A DNA stretch of 44,559 nucleotides from contig NZ_JOKH01000001.1 of the NCBI RefSeq assembly GCF_000722635.1, positions 239,369 through 283,927 of the forward strand, written 5' to 3'. The position numbers and the translations under genes are program-made. Each line of letters opens with the position of its first letter. Position 1 is the first letter of the stretch. Shown piece after piece: positions 28,461 to 36,512 of the stretch. The notes beneath the pieces are model-generated. The model was given only the letters and a program-made list of their open reading frames with translations, was not told the origin of the DNA and ran no database searches. This DNA is from Endozoicomonas numazuensis (GTDB taxonomy: Bacteria > Pseudomonadota > Gammaproteobacteria > Pseudomonadales > Endozoicomonadaceae).

Positions 28461-30386
28461 TCAGGACGCCCGACGAGGGGCTTTCTTTCGGCGGGTCTTC
28501 TTCTTGAACCGTGATGCCGATACCGGAGGCAACCCCTGAACATTGATGGTACCTGACTGCCCGGCCTCCAGTAGCAATTGAGTCAGTTGCTGCTCAAGCT
28601 GACTCATGAAGGACTGGTATGAACCTTTTTTTTCTACTATCTGGTTAAGAGAGGCTTCCCATCGAGCCGTCATATCAGGCTGGCTGACAGGTTCAGGCAA
28701 GGCTTTTATCAAGGCCTTTCCTGTTTCTGTCGCGTGAATGTTTTTGCCCTGACGCGCCAGGTACTTCCGATTAAACAATAATTCGATAATGCCTGCCCGG
28801 GTGGCTTCCGTTCCCAGACCATCGGTTTCCTTCAATACCTTCCTGATCTCAGAGTCCTTCACATAACGGGCAATCCCCGTCATGGCTGATAACAGGGTCG
28901 CATCTGTGAAAGACTTGGGAGGTTGGGTCTGTTTTTCCGCTAACTCAGCCTCCTTGCATAACAACGCCTGACCTTTGGTCATTTCGGGTAGTCTCTGACT
29001 GTCTTCTTTCTCAGGAGAAGACGGTTTTCGAGGAAAAACAGCCTTCCAGCCTTCTTCCATAACGGTCCTGCTGCTGGCTGTGAACAGTCCACCTTCTATG
29101 ATGATACTGACTTTTTGGGCTGAAAACTTATGATCCGGATAGAACTGTGCCACATACTGCCGGGCGATAAGACCGTATAACTTGCGTTCACGATCCCCCA
29201 TTTTATAAAGATCAGCCCTTCGGGTGGTCGGAATAATCGCGTGGTGTGCTCCTACCTTGCTGTCATTCCAGGCTTTACTTTTGCGATCCGGTAATGCGCC
29301 ATCCACCGCATTGGCAAGATGTTCATCATTACTTCGAATAGCGCCCAATACTTCCGGGGCCTCTCTGAAATGTTCCACCGGCAGGTAACGGCAATCTGAC
29401 CGAGGGTAGGTGACCAGTTTCTGCTCATACAGTTTCTGACAGACATCCAGCACTTCCTTGGCACTCAACCTTAACTGTCTGGCAGCATCAATCTGCAGGA
29501 CCGACAGAGAGTAGGGTAAAGGAGGCGTCTCCTTACCCGGCTTTTTATCCAGTTTACTGATCTCTCCCTGCTTACCCTGAACCCTGCTCACTACATTTTC
29601 AGCCAGCCGACGATCCAACACCCGACCTTCATCATCCATCCAGGGCTGACAGGCTTCACTGGGCTGCCACTTGGCTTTGAAGCATTCCCCCTGATCGGTT
29701 ACCAACAGGGCAAAGACTTCGAAATAAGGTTTGGGCTGAAAGTTGGCAATCTCTTCATCTCTTCGAACTACCAGCCCCAACACTGGAGTCTGGACCCGGC
29801 CAACAGAAAGCAAACCGCCATAGCCTGCTTTTTTACCCAGAACCGTATAGGCACGGGTCAGGTTAATACCATAGAGCCAGTCAGCTCGGGAACGCGCCAG
29901 AGCAGACACTGAGAGAGGAACATAATCCGAATTACTCTGCATTCTGGCCAGTGCTTTTTTGACGGCCGAGCCGTTCAAATCATTTACCAGAAGACGACGG
30001 ACATTTTTCTTGCGAGCCTGGGAAAGTTTCAGATAATCCAGCACTTCATCTACGAGCAGCTGCCCTTCCCGATCCGGGTCTCCAGCATGCACAATGGTAT
30101 CTGCCGTTTTCAGCAACTTACGAATGACCGATAACTGGGAACGGGTGTTTTTTCGCGGCTGGAGCTGCCACTGCTGGGGAACAATAGGCAAATGTTCAAA
30201 ACGCCACTGTTTGTATGCCGGATCGTAATTTTCTGGCTCAACCTGTTCCAGCAGATGACCTATACACCAGGTCACAACATCGCCAGATGCTGTTTCTACA
30301 TAGCCATCTTGCTTTTTATGGGGCCGGGGCAATACATCGGCTATAGCTCTGCCCAGACTGGGTTTTTCAGCAATGATTAATCGCAT
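28461..30386 (-). CDS. topB: DNA topoisomerase III
   Basis: A 641-residue type IA topoisomerase that passes and decatenates single strands during replication and recombination. The TOPRIM domain starts with IIAEKPSLGRAIA and includes the metal-binding HAGDPDREGQLLVDEVLDY. The middle domain has GINLTRAYTVLG and LLSVGRVQTPVLGLVV. The catalytic tyrosine lies in LVTYPRSDCRYLP near residue 330. The last 20 residues are strongly basic (FKKKTRRKKAPRRAS), likely DNA-binding in place of zinc fingers. Length is close to E. coli TopB. It is monocistronic; TopB genes also travel on mobile elements, but nothing here links it to one. Confidence 0.93.
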   Translation of the reverse strand: MRLIIAEKPSLGRAIADVLPRPHKKQDGYVETASGDVVTWCIGHLLEQVEPENYDPAYKQWRFEHLPIVPQQWQLQPRKNTRSQLSVIRKLLKTADTIVHAGDPDREGQLLVDEVLDYLKLSQARKKNVRRLLVNDLNGSAVKKALARMQSNSDYVPLSVSALARSRADWLYGINLTRAYTVLGKKAGYGGLLSVGRVQTPVLGLVVRRDEEIANFQPKPYFEVFALLVTDQGECFKAKWQPSEACQPWMDDEGRVLDRRLAENVVSRVQGKQGEISKLDKKPGKETPPLPYSLSVLQIDAARQLRLSAKEVLDVCQKLYEQKLVTYPRSDCRYLPVEHFREAPEVLGAIRSNDEHLANAVDGALPDRKSKAWNDSKVGAHHAIIPTTRRADLYKMGDRERKLYGLIARQYVAQFYPDHKFSAQKVSIIIEGGLFTASSRTVMEEGWKAVFPRKPSSPEKEDSQRLPEMTKGQALLCKEAELAEKQTQPPKSFTDATLLSAMTGIARYVKDSEIRKVLKETDGLGTEATRAGIIELLFNRKYLARQGKNIHATETGKALIKALPEPVSQPDMTARWEASLNQIVEKKGSYQSFMSQLEQQLTQLLLEAGQSGTINVQGLPPVSASRFKKKTRRKKAPRRAS

Positions 30387-30552
30387 TCGGTGAAAATGAT
30401 CTCCATAAGCTCAAAGAAAGAGTCGGTGTCGTCTCATCAGGGACTATGATAACGCCCTCTCTGAATTGTGCCATGAAACAGAGAACAAGAACTCTCTTTC
30501 AACCTCATACCGATTAACTTAACAAACCAGGAGCCAAGCATTTCACTCCATA

Positions 30553-30635
30553 CCGTTCACCCTGAGCCTGTCGAAGGGTCGTGGCACTGGACTTCGACAG
30601 GCTCAGCCCGAACGGGGGGGGGTGGGGGGGGTGGG
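30553..30635. repeat. REP-like palindrome followed by G-rich run
   Basis: CCGTTC-ACC-CTGAGCCTGTCGAAG (30553-30576) pairs with CTTCGACAGGCTCAG-CCC-GAACGG (30592-30615); only the central triplets mismatch. Directly after it, 30614-30635 is G9-T-G8-T-G3, able in principle to form a G-quadruplex. Single arms of the palindrome occur at 1319-1333 and near 9095. Confidence 0.75.
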
Positions 30636-30670
30636 TCATATAAGGAGATTATTTCAGGACTATTACTAAC

Positions 30671-30715
30671 CCGGAAAATTCATAAAGCCGCTCTAATCAG
30701 GAGCATAGGGTGACA
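30671..30715. mobile_element. Solo end of the 4540-type MITE
   Basis: CCCGGAAAATTCATAAAG plus about 18 further bases match the left end of the element at 4540. CTAA precedes it (30667-30670), which fits the same YTAR target. No matching right end is found; the sequence runs into an IS630 fragment. Confidence 0.55.
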
Positions 30716-30727
30716 AGTAAAGAAGGC

Positions 30728-31010
30728 TCAGGTTTCCATATCCCGGCAGATCCTGTGCCATGTGGTAGCCTGCCTGCTCCTGCATATGAAGAACCGCTTC
30801 TTTAAATGCCTCATGTGACGTCTCTGGAATAATGGTTTACGACCTCTTCCTCCTTGATCCTTCATAGCAGGGAGTCCACCTTGTTTAAAACGATGTAACC
30901 AGTCATGTACAGCGTCATGAGTGACGCTCAGCAATGCTGCTGTTTCTGAAACCGAAAGCCCTTGCTGTAAAAAGGACAATCCCAGGAGCCTGTCTGGCGG
31001 GTGAGCTCTG
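30728..31010 (-). pseudogene. IS630-type transposase, N-terminal fragment
   Basis: Read leftward, an open frame includes PDRLLGLSFLQQGLSV, SETAALLSVTHDAVHDWLHR and GRGRKPLF: the helix-turn-helix N-terminus of IS630-family transposases (HTH followed by a GRPPKL-like hinge). A frameshift follows; EAVLHMQEQAGYHM continues in another frame. No catalytic DDE domain is present. The rest of the 30387-31154 spacer holds the REP palindrome and the MITE end. Confidence 0.65.
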
Positions 31011-31154
31011 AATTAGTCAAAAGAGTGCAGTGGGTATGATCGCCAACGATACCTGATTTTAATGCATCAGTGTCGAGACTCTCTCCCCGTCTATACTAAA
31101 CTCCCGCGAAAGATCATTTCCTGGCCTATAAATTACAAAACAGGATGAAAGCCA

Positions 31155-32882
31155 GTGATAACTTCAAAAAGTTACACCAATAATTCGAATGAATTGCGAT
31201 CAGTTAAGTGGTTTACCGTTCTATCACTGATCAGTACTATAATTTGGTCCGACTTCAGTTCTGGAGCAGTGGAAACTATGCTGCTCTCACCCACTATTTC
31301 ACAAACTTACACCCGACCTGTTTTACCTGTCTTAATCACACTGGCTCTGCTTCCTTTTGATGAGCTTGACTACGATCCAGACGAGTGGGCAGCACCGGAG
31401 CTTTTCCGCGATCCCGAACAACAGCTTATTCGGTATATCGAAAAAAACCCGTTACTCAGTTTTGAAGACTTTCTAAAAGCTCTGAAGTTTTTCTTTAACT
31501 TATGCTGCTGCCTCATCGAGGGTGACAATGTCAGTAGCGAGCCCCCTCCTGTTCTTGCCAAAATAAGTACCACTCTCTTACCGTTCAATTTTTTATCGAC
31601 AGGCCAGGGGGCAAATAATGACTCAGATTCCTCATGCTCAGATACTGATGACGATTCCAAAAAAGAAACAGGAAGTAGTATTGACGAAAGTAATACCTGT
31701 ACTGACTCAGTGCAGGTTTATTGTACCCCCAGAAAGCTCTTTTACCGGTACAGCTATCAGACCCAAGAGTCTCCCCCTTTACCATCAGAACAGTACGCTG
31801 CCACAACACAAACAGAAATAAAGGTTCCTATAATATCTAAAACTGAACCAGCCTATTATCTTACCAAAACACACAGGCAACCACACATCACTTTTTATTG
31901 CAGAGAAGAAGCAAATAAAGACGATATAGACGATATTGTAAGACTGTTTTGTGCTGGCACATTGTCGCCCAGATCAGATCTTAGCGGTAATGCCGGAATT
32001 TATACCATAAAGTTTTATGATCGAAATTTTATCGTTAAAACGATTAACTCTGAAATGGTCAACAAACACGATTTCGAAAAACTCAATCACTACCGCAAAT
32101 TGCTAAAATTGGAGAAAGACATTCTTAAGCAAATTGAGCATGAGAATATTGTTACATTGATGGGATTTTTCTTTCTACCACACCCTCCCTTCGGGATGAC
32201 AGCAATGATCTTTCACAACGAAGGTAATGAACTTCAGTGGTATTTAAATCACCAGTTTAATCTTGCTCATTCGCATGCCTTTGTTATTACGGTACAACTG
32301 GCCTCAGCCCTGGATTATTTGCACAAAAGGGCATTAATTTATGGAGACTTGAAAGGTCATAACATCCTGCTATCCAATCCAGATTCGGGAAAAATAACAC
32401 TTATTGATTTTGGGTATTGCGCCACAGCAGAAAAACGCAAGCAACTTAAGTTAGGTTCTTATGGCTCCATAGGCTGGTTTCCTCCTGAATACAAAACAAC
32501 TGACTCGACAGCCCGGGATTTATATGACTATGGATTAATCCTGTTTCGAGTACTATTTAATACATCACATCAATCTCGATACGATGATTTTGAGACGGCC
32601 ACTATAAGATCGCCAGCGAAGGTCTGCAGCCTGATCATTCATGAACTTTACGCCCAAAACCCGGATTTTTATGGTATCAGTCAGGATTCGCTGGAAAGCC
32701 CTGATGACCCAGAGGCTCTTTTTCTTACCAAGATGTCTCTCATTAAGAGCAAAGATGAGTGTTTGCATCTACTAAGCATCCTTACCACTCAGCCCAAGCC
32801 AGAAGAAAGGCTAACAATCCGGCAGGTGGTTGAAATACTGTTAAAATATCAGGAGTATCATCAAGGTGCCTCCCAGCAGTAG
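31155..32882 (+). CDS. Eukaryotic-like protein kinase with hydrophobic N-terminus
   Basis: A 575-residue protein from a GTG at 31155. Residues about 17-40 are hydrophobic and could be a signal or membrane anchor. A Ser/Asp-rich linker (around 155-185, DSDSSCSDTDDDSKK) follows. The kinase domain occupies about 270-565: lysine in FIVKTINSE, ALDYLHKRALIYGDLKGHN near 395, DFG near 418 and GWFPPEYK in place of the APE motif. The HRD histidine is Tyr and the arginine Gly, while the catalytic Asp, Lys and Asn are kept. The layout is nearer to tyrosine-kinase-like or plant/animal receptor kinases than to the usual bacterial PknB type. Base composition is more AT-rich than neighbouring core genes, suggesting transfer. 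It is flanked by IS debris and repeat copy B. Host effector function is inferred, not shown. Confidence 0.72.
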   Translation: MITSKSYTNNSNELRSVKWFTVLSLISTIIWSDFSSGAVETMLLSPTISQTYTRPVLPVLITLALLPFDELDYDPDEWAAPELFRDPEQQLIRYIEKNPLLSFEDFLKALKFFFNLCCCLIEGDNVSSEPPPVLAKISTTLLPFNFLSTGQGANNDSDSSCSDTDDDSKKETGSSIDESNTCTDSVQVYCTPRKLFYRYSYQTQESPPLPSEQYAATTQTEIKVPIISKTEPAYYLTKTHRQPHITFYCREEANKDDIDDIVRLFCAGTLSPRSDLSGNAGIYTIKFYDRNFIVKTINSEMVNKHDFEKLNHYRKLLKLEKDILKQIEHENIVTLMGFFFLPHPPFGMTAMIFHNEGNELQWYLNHQFNLAHSHAFVITVQLASALDYLHKRALIYGDLKGHNILLSNPDSGKITLIDFGYCATAEKRKQLKLGSYGSIGWFPPEYKTTDSTARDLYDYGLILFRVLFNTSHQSRYDDFETATIRSPAKVCSLIIHELYAQNPDFYGISQDSLESPDDPEALFLTKMSLIKSKDECLHLLSILTTQPKPEERLTIRQVVEILLKYQEYHQGASQQ

Positions 32883-32976
32883 TTATGCTCACTAAATCAG
32901 CAATATACCCATGACCATTGAATATGTTTGATTTTTCAGTGTTTTTTGGCTCTTTTTGCTGCCATGATTGCCCTCC

Positions 32977-33107
32977 TATACCCATTGGGTTTCAAGATGC
33001 TACCAGGCGACAAGTGAGCGAAGCCCTGTGAGCCTACAACAAGTAGTAGGTGATCAGGGTGAGCGAACGCTGGCAACAACGTAGCATCTTGAAAGGCGAT
33101 GGGTATA
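32977..33107. repeat. Dispersed palindromic repeat, copy B (intact)
   Basis: A 131-base element with inverted ends: TATACCCATTGGGTTTCAAG and the complement of CTTGAAAGGCGATGGGTATA; the ends continue inward as GATGCTAC / GTAGCATC. It is the uninterrupted form of copy A at 27607-27897, in the opposite orientation. It lacks coding capacity and looks like a MITE or a large REP-type element. Confidence 0.8.
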
Positions 33108-33132
33108 CAGGGCCATAATACAGCCAGAAAAC

Positions 33133-33348
33133 TTAACTTGGCGAGCTGTACAGTTTATAGCGGATCACTATACTTGAGACGAGTCCATCACGATGAGATA
33201 AATAAGACAAAATACGACTCTGGTCAAAACTCCAGTTATGCCCCAGCTCATTGAACAGATGTATTCGGACACGGCTGTCTTCCTTCTTTTCCACCACCGG
33301 TAGAAAACCATAGTCCAGATAAATCTTAATGCCTGTCACACTATACAA
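33133..33348 (-). CDS. Possible small hypothetical protein
   Basis: A 71-codon open frame from a TTG, read leftward, with the composition of a real protein (IYLDYGFLPVVEKKEDSRV, SYLSHRDGLVSSIVIRYK). There is no ribosome site or known motif. It may be a fragment left by the insertion of repeat copy B, or not coding. Confidence 0.25.
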   Translation of the reverse strand: MYSVTGIKIYLDYGFLPVVEKKEDSRVRIHLFNELGHNWSFDQSRILSYLSHRDGLVSSIVIRYKLYSSPS

Positions 33349-33444
33349 TTGCTACTGCTTATCTACTGCCATTTCTCTTACTCAAACAGCTGTGGGTTGA
33401 AAAGCATCTATAATCTTCTGGTTTATTCCTTAGGCCACAACTCT

Positions 33445-34305
33445 ATGCATACCCTAGCCCGCTGGCTTTTGGCAGCAACAGTCCTCTGCTGTGCCTATGT
33501 CAGTGCAGAACCATTATCACCGCTGTACCCGCAGACACGCACCACCTGTTTAGGTACTCAATACTCTGTTCGCCCAGCCTGGGATGGAATCATAGAGAAA
33601 CTGGTCATCAGCCTGCGTGAGCAGATTCAGCAGGGTCGCCAGAACAATAAACGCATTGTCTATATCAGCCTTCCCCTTGGCGCTCACAATGGCGGTGTCC
33701 GGGTCTTTAATGAGTTTCTTGGCACAGCAATGAAGCAGGTGCTTCTGAACAGACATCCTCAGTCAAAACTGGAAATTATTCTTCCCGGCCAGATAGAGAC
33801 AGAACTTCTTCCTGTGGATGGCGAGCCGCCCAACGGTGGAGAATACCTCTATATGTGGACACAGGTTTTGATGGGAGAAGACTGTCAGGGGGCGATTGAC
33901 TGGATTTACTACATGGATCATCGTGATGTGGCCTCCCTGCTGAAACTTTCTCCCGATAATCCCCGGAGAGACCTGTCAAACCATCTTGATAAGCTGGCCT
34001 CTGACTCCCCTTCTGTTTATGGAAGCATTGCCAGAAACAAGGAAGATAGAGAGGCATTCCTGAATTACTATCTGCATCACTACTCTCCTTACAACAGCAA
34101 GGGAATGCGGGACGAATGGAATATGGTGCAGTGGATTTCTGGCTGTTATTCCGACAAACCCAGAATCCGGCAACACATCAATGGCCGTTGGACACGGGAC
34201 TCACAGCCCCTCCTTTTTTGTGGCTATCAACTGCTTGAGAGCCACTGCAAACCTCACCTTCAAGCGGTTCCTGCCGACTATGATCAGCATGAACTATCTT
34301 ACTAA
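33445..34305 (+). CDS. Secreted hypothetical protein
   Basis: A 286-residue protein from the ATG at 33445, which begins MHTLARWLLAATVLCCAYVSA, a signal peptide; the frame is open upstream to 33349 but that part lacks features. The mature protein contains KRIVYISLPLGAHNGGVRVF, a strand-loop-helix resembling a nucleotide-fold start, then ILPGQIETELLP and a tryptophan/tyrosine-rich region (YMWTQVL, DWIYYMDHRD). Five cysteines are present. I do not recognise the family. The gene overlaps the dGTPase start by 17 or 26 bases, so the two may be co-transcribed, although a functional link is not obvious. Confidence 0.55.
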   Translation: MHTLARWLLAATVLCCAYVSAEPLSPLYPQTRTTCLGTQYSVRPAWDGIIEKLVISLREQIQQGRQNNKRIVYISLPLGAHNGGVRVFNEFLGTAMKQVLLNRHPQSKLEIILPGQIETELLPVDGEPPNGGEYLYMWTQVLMGEDCQGAIDWIYYMDHRDVASLLKLSPDNPRRDLSNHLDKLASDSPSVYGSIARNKEDREAFLNYYLHHYSPYNSKGMRDEWNMVQWISGCYSDKPRIRQHINGRWTRDSQPLLFCGYQLLESHCKPHLQAVPADYDQHELSY

Positions 34306-35737
34306 GCTCACCTGCACCCGCCCCAGAGTCAGTTCTGCCGACTCGGATCGAGACTTGCTCACTGAAACGGAGAGTAATCGAGGCCGGATCATTCAATCAG
34401 CAGCCATTCGCCGACTGCAGCAAAAAACCCAGGTTTACCCTCTGGAGACCAATGCTGCTGTTCGCAGTCGTTTAACTCACTCTCTGGAAGTGCAACAGAC
34501 CGGCCGCTATCTGGCTCAAACTATTCTGCAGAGACTGTCAGACACCCATCAACTGAAACCCATGGGGCTGAGTGGACAGGAAACCGCTTTTATCAACCTG
34601 GTAGAAATGGCCTGTCTGATGCACGACATTGGCAACCCTCCTTTCGGTCATTTTGGCGAAGCCGCCATCAGCCGCTGGATGCAAGATAAGGCCCACCTCT
34701 GTCATGAAAAAGCTTTCAAGAACCAGCCAGCCCGCTCATCCCTGCTGGAAACAACCCTGCTGCCTGACCTCTTCACCTACGAAGGGAATGCCCAGGCGCT
34801 TAGGATTATTCATCACCTCCAGGATTTAAACCTGACCTACTCCCAAATGGGCGCGCTCATGAAATACACCCGCACGCCCTACGAACCAAGGCCCGACAAA
34901 GGTTCACCCGATGCCTATCGCAAGAAAAAGCCGGGGTATTACTTTTCAGAGGCCCATCTGGTCAGTGATATCTGGAATCATCTGGATATTAATGAAGGTT
35001 GCCGCTTCCCTCTGGTTTATATCATGGAAGCCGCTGACGACATTTCCTACTGCATAGCCGACCTTGAAGACGCTGTCGACAAAGGGATTCTCTCTTTCCG
35101 TGATCTCCGGTTCAGGCTTTATGAAGTCTGGGAAGAGTTTACTGACCATAACAACTATTTGCCCAACATCATGGAATCGGCGATACAAAGAGCCGGTAAC
35201 AACAAGCAGGAATTTATTGTTCGCCTTCGCACCCGGCTAGTCAGAGACCTGGTGAATTATGCGGCAAAGCGTTATCTGCAACAGCATCAGGCGGTCTTTG
35301 ACGGTACACTGGATGAGCCTCTGATTGACGGCCAGTCTGATCAGCATCTGGCTCTGGACACACTGAAAACCGTAGCCATCCGCTATGTTTTCACCAGTAT
35401 GGAGAAAGAAACCCCGGAACTCAGGGGATACTCTGCCCTGATGGGGCTGATGGATATTTTCCAGCCTCTGCTGGAACTGCCTCGAGCAGCATTCGCCAGC
35501 ATTACAGAAAAAGATTCCAGCAGGCACTTTATTGAGCAGCGCCTTTACCATCGCCTTTCCGGCAAGCATAAACTGGCCTATCACCAGGCACTGCAATCAT
35601 TGCTCAGCAGTGATTACTCCCGTGAAGAACAGGATGACCTGGAATGGTATTACCGGGCAAGGCTATTGATTGACTATGTCAGCGGTATGACTGACCACTT
35701 TGTACTCACTGAGTATCAGAGCCTTTCTGCCATATGA
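34289..35737 (+). CDS. dgt: dGTP triphosphohydrolase
   Basis: A 482-residue enzyme that cleaves dGTP to deoxyguanosine and triphosphate and so limits the dGTP pool. The HD-domain motifs are in place: RLTHSLEVQQTGRYLA (first histidine), CLMHDIGNPPFGHFGE (HD pair) and AADDISYCIADLEDAVDKG (distal Asp). ESNRGRII and AAIRRLQQKTQVYPLE at the N-terminus match E. coli Dgt. The start is uncertain: ATG at 34289 or 34280 agrees with the family, while the open frame to 34181 reads through the upstream gene. The coding region begins inside the end of the preceding secreted-protein gene. Length is near the 505 residues of E. coli Dgt. Confidence 0.9.
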   Translation: MNYLTKLTCTRPRVSSADSDRDLLTETESNRGRIIQSAAIRRLQQKTQVYPLETNAAVRSRLTHSLEVQQTGRYLAQTILQRLSDTHQLKPMGLSGQETAFINLVEMACLMHDIGNPPFGHFGEAAISRWMQDKAHLCHEKAFKNQPARSSLLETTLLPDLFTYEGNAQALRIIHHLQDLNLTYSQMGALMKYTRTPYEPRPDKGSPDAYRKKKPGYYFSEAHLVSDIWNHLDINEGCRFPLVYIMEAADDISYCIADLEDAVDKGILSFRDLRFRLYEVWEEFTDHNNYLPNIMESAIQRAGNNKQEFIVRLRTRLVRDLVNYAAKRYLQQHQAVFDGTLDEPLIDGQSDQHLALDTLKTVAIRYVFTSMEKETPELRGYSALMGLMDIFQPLLELPRAAFASITEKDSSRHFIEQRLYHRLSGKHKLAYHQALQSLLSSDYSREEQDDLEWYYRARLLIDYVSGMTDHFVLTEYQSLSAI

Positions 35738-36405
35738 CCCGAAATATCGATATTCAGGCTCTCTATGTGACTGCTCCCCGCCCTATCGAGGGTGTCGCAA
35801 AACCTACTAATCTATCAAAGTCCACAAAGGTAATAGGGCTATCATTGTCTTTTAATAGTTCTAATAGCTGTTCCACATTATCTACAAGAGATAGCGGCGC
35901 TACTCAAAAAAAGCCACTCCGCTGTTCAAGAGTGATCACCTCTGCTGTTGAACGTGAGCCATGGGTAATTGGGCAAATACTGATAAGACTACAGCCCACA
36001 AGCTTTTGCAGTTTCTGCCACTAACGATACCGATACAGGCCGACTGGGCACAGCTGAACTACTGAAGACGTATAAACTCCAACAGCAGGTTGTAAGGGGC
36101 TTTCTCTTCCTGAAAAGCCCGGACTTTCTGGCATTGTCACTCTATCTCAAGAAGTCCGAACGCATTGAGGCTTTGTTAATGGTGATGACTCTCTGTCTGA
36201 TGGTCTATGCTGCTATCCAACATCGAATTCGTTACGAGCTGAAAAGACAGGGGCGAACGTTCCCGGACATGAGGCGAGCCCCACGGACAGGCCGTCTTTC
36301 TACTGCTTCGAAGATATCGATGTATGGACAATCAGCGGGGTGGAATAGCCTGCCGTTGGCATTCAGAAAGTCCAGAAAACAATAACTCTTATTCTGGGTA
36401 AAACA
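35738..36405 (+). mobile_element. IS1634-family transposase debris (copy 1)
   Basis: No intact gene is present. From about 36020 the frame-corrected translation gives ATNDTDTGRLGTAELLKTYK, LQQQVVRGFLFLKSPDFLAL, YLKKSERIEALLMVMTLC and RYELKRQGRTFPDM, then CFEDIDVWTI and TLILGKTYQSIYS: the C-terminal half of an IS1634-type transposase with frameshifts. A 60-base block at 35895-35955 also recurs at 43830-43890. On the minus strand about 42 codons at 35770-35895 are open (VEQLLELLKDNDSPITFVDF), of unknown origin. The debris ends about 30 bases before the giant repeat-protein gene. Confidence 0.7.
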
Positions 36406-36512
36406 TACCAGTCAATTTATTCCTGATTGAGGTGGTCAATGACAGTAAAATCATGCCGTTGGCTGGTACGGGGCTCTTCCTGGTGTGTTGCAGGGCTGTT
36501 GTTATCCCTTAC
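36106..36512 (+). repeat. Duplicated IS1634-end plus signal-peptide cassette, copy 1
   Basis: This block is repeated at 44056-44559 with only scattered differences. It covers the end of the transposase debris, the ribosome site GAGGTGG and the first ~25 codons of the giant repeat-protein gene. Copy 2 differs by a short duplication (TTGAGGCTTTGTTA region) and by a 90-base minisatellite. Confidence 0.85.
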
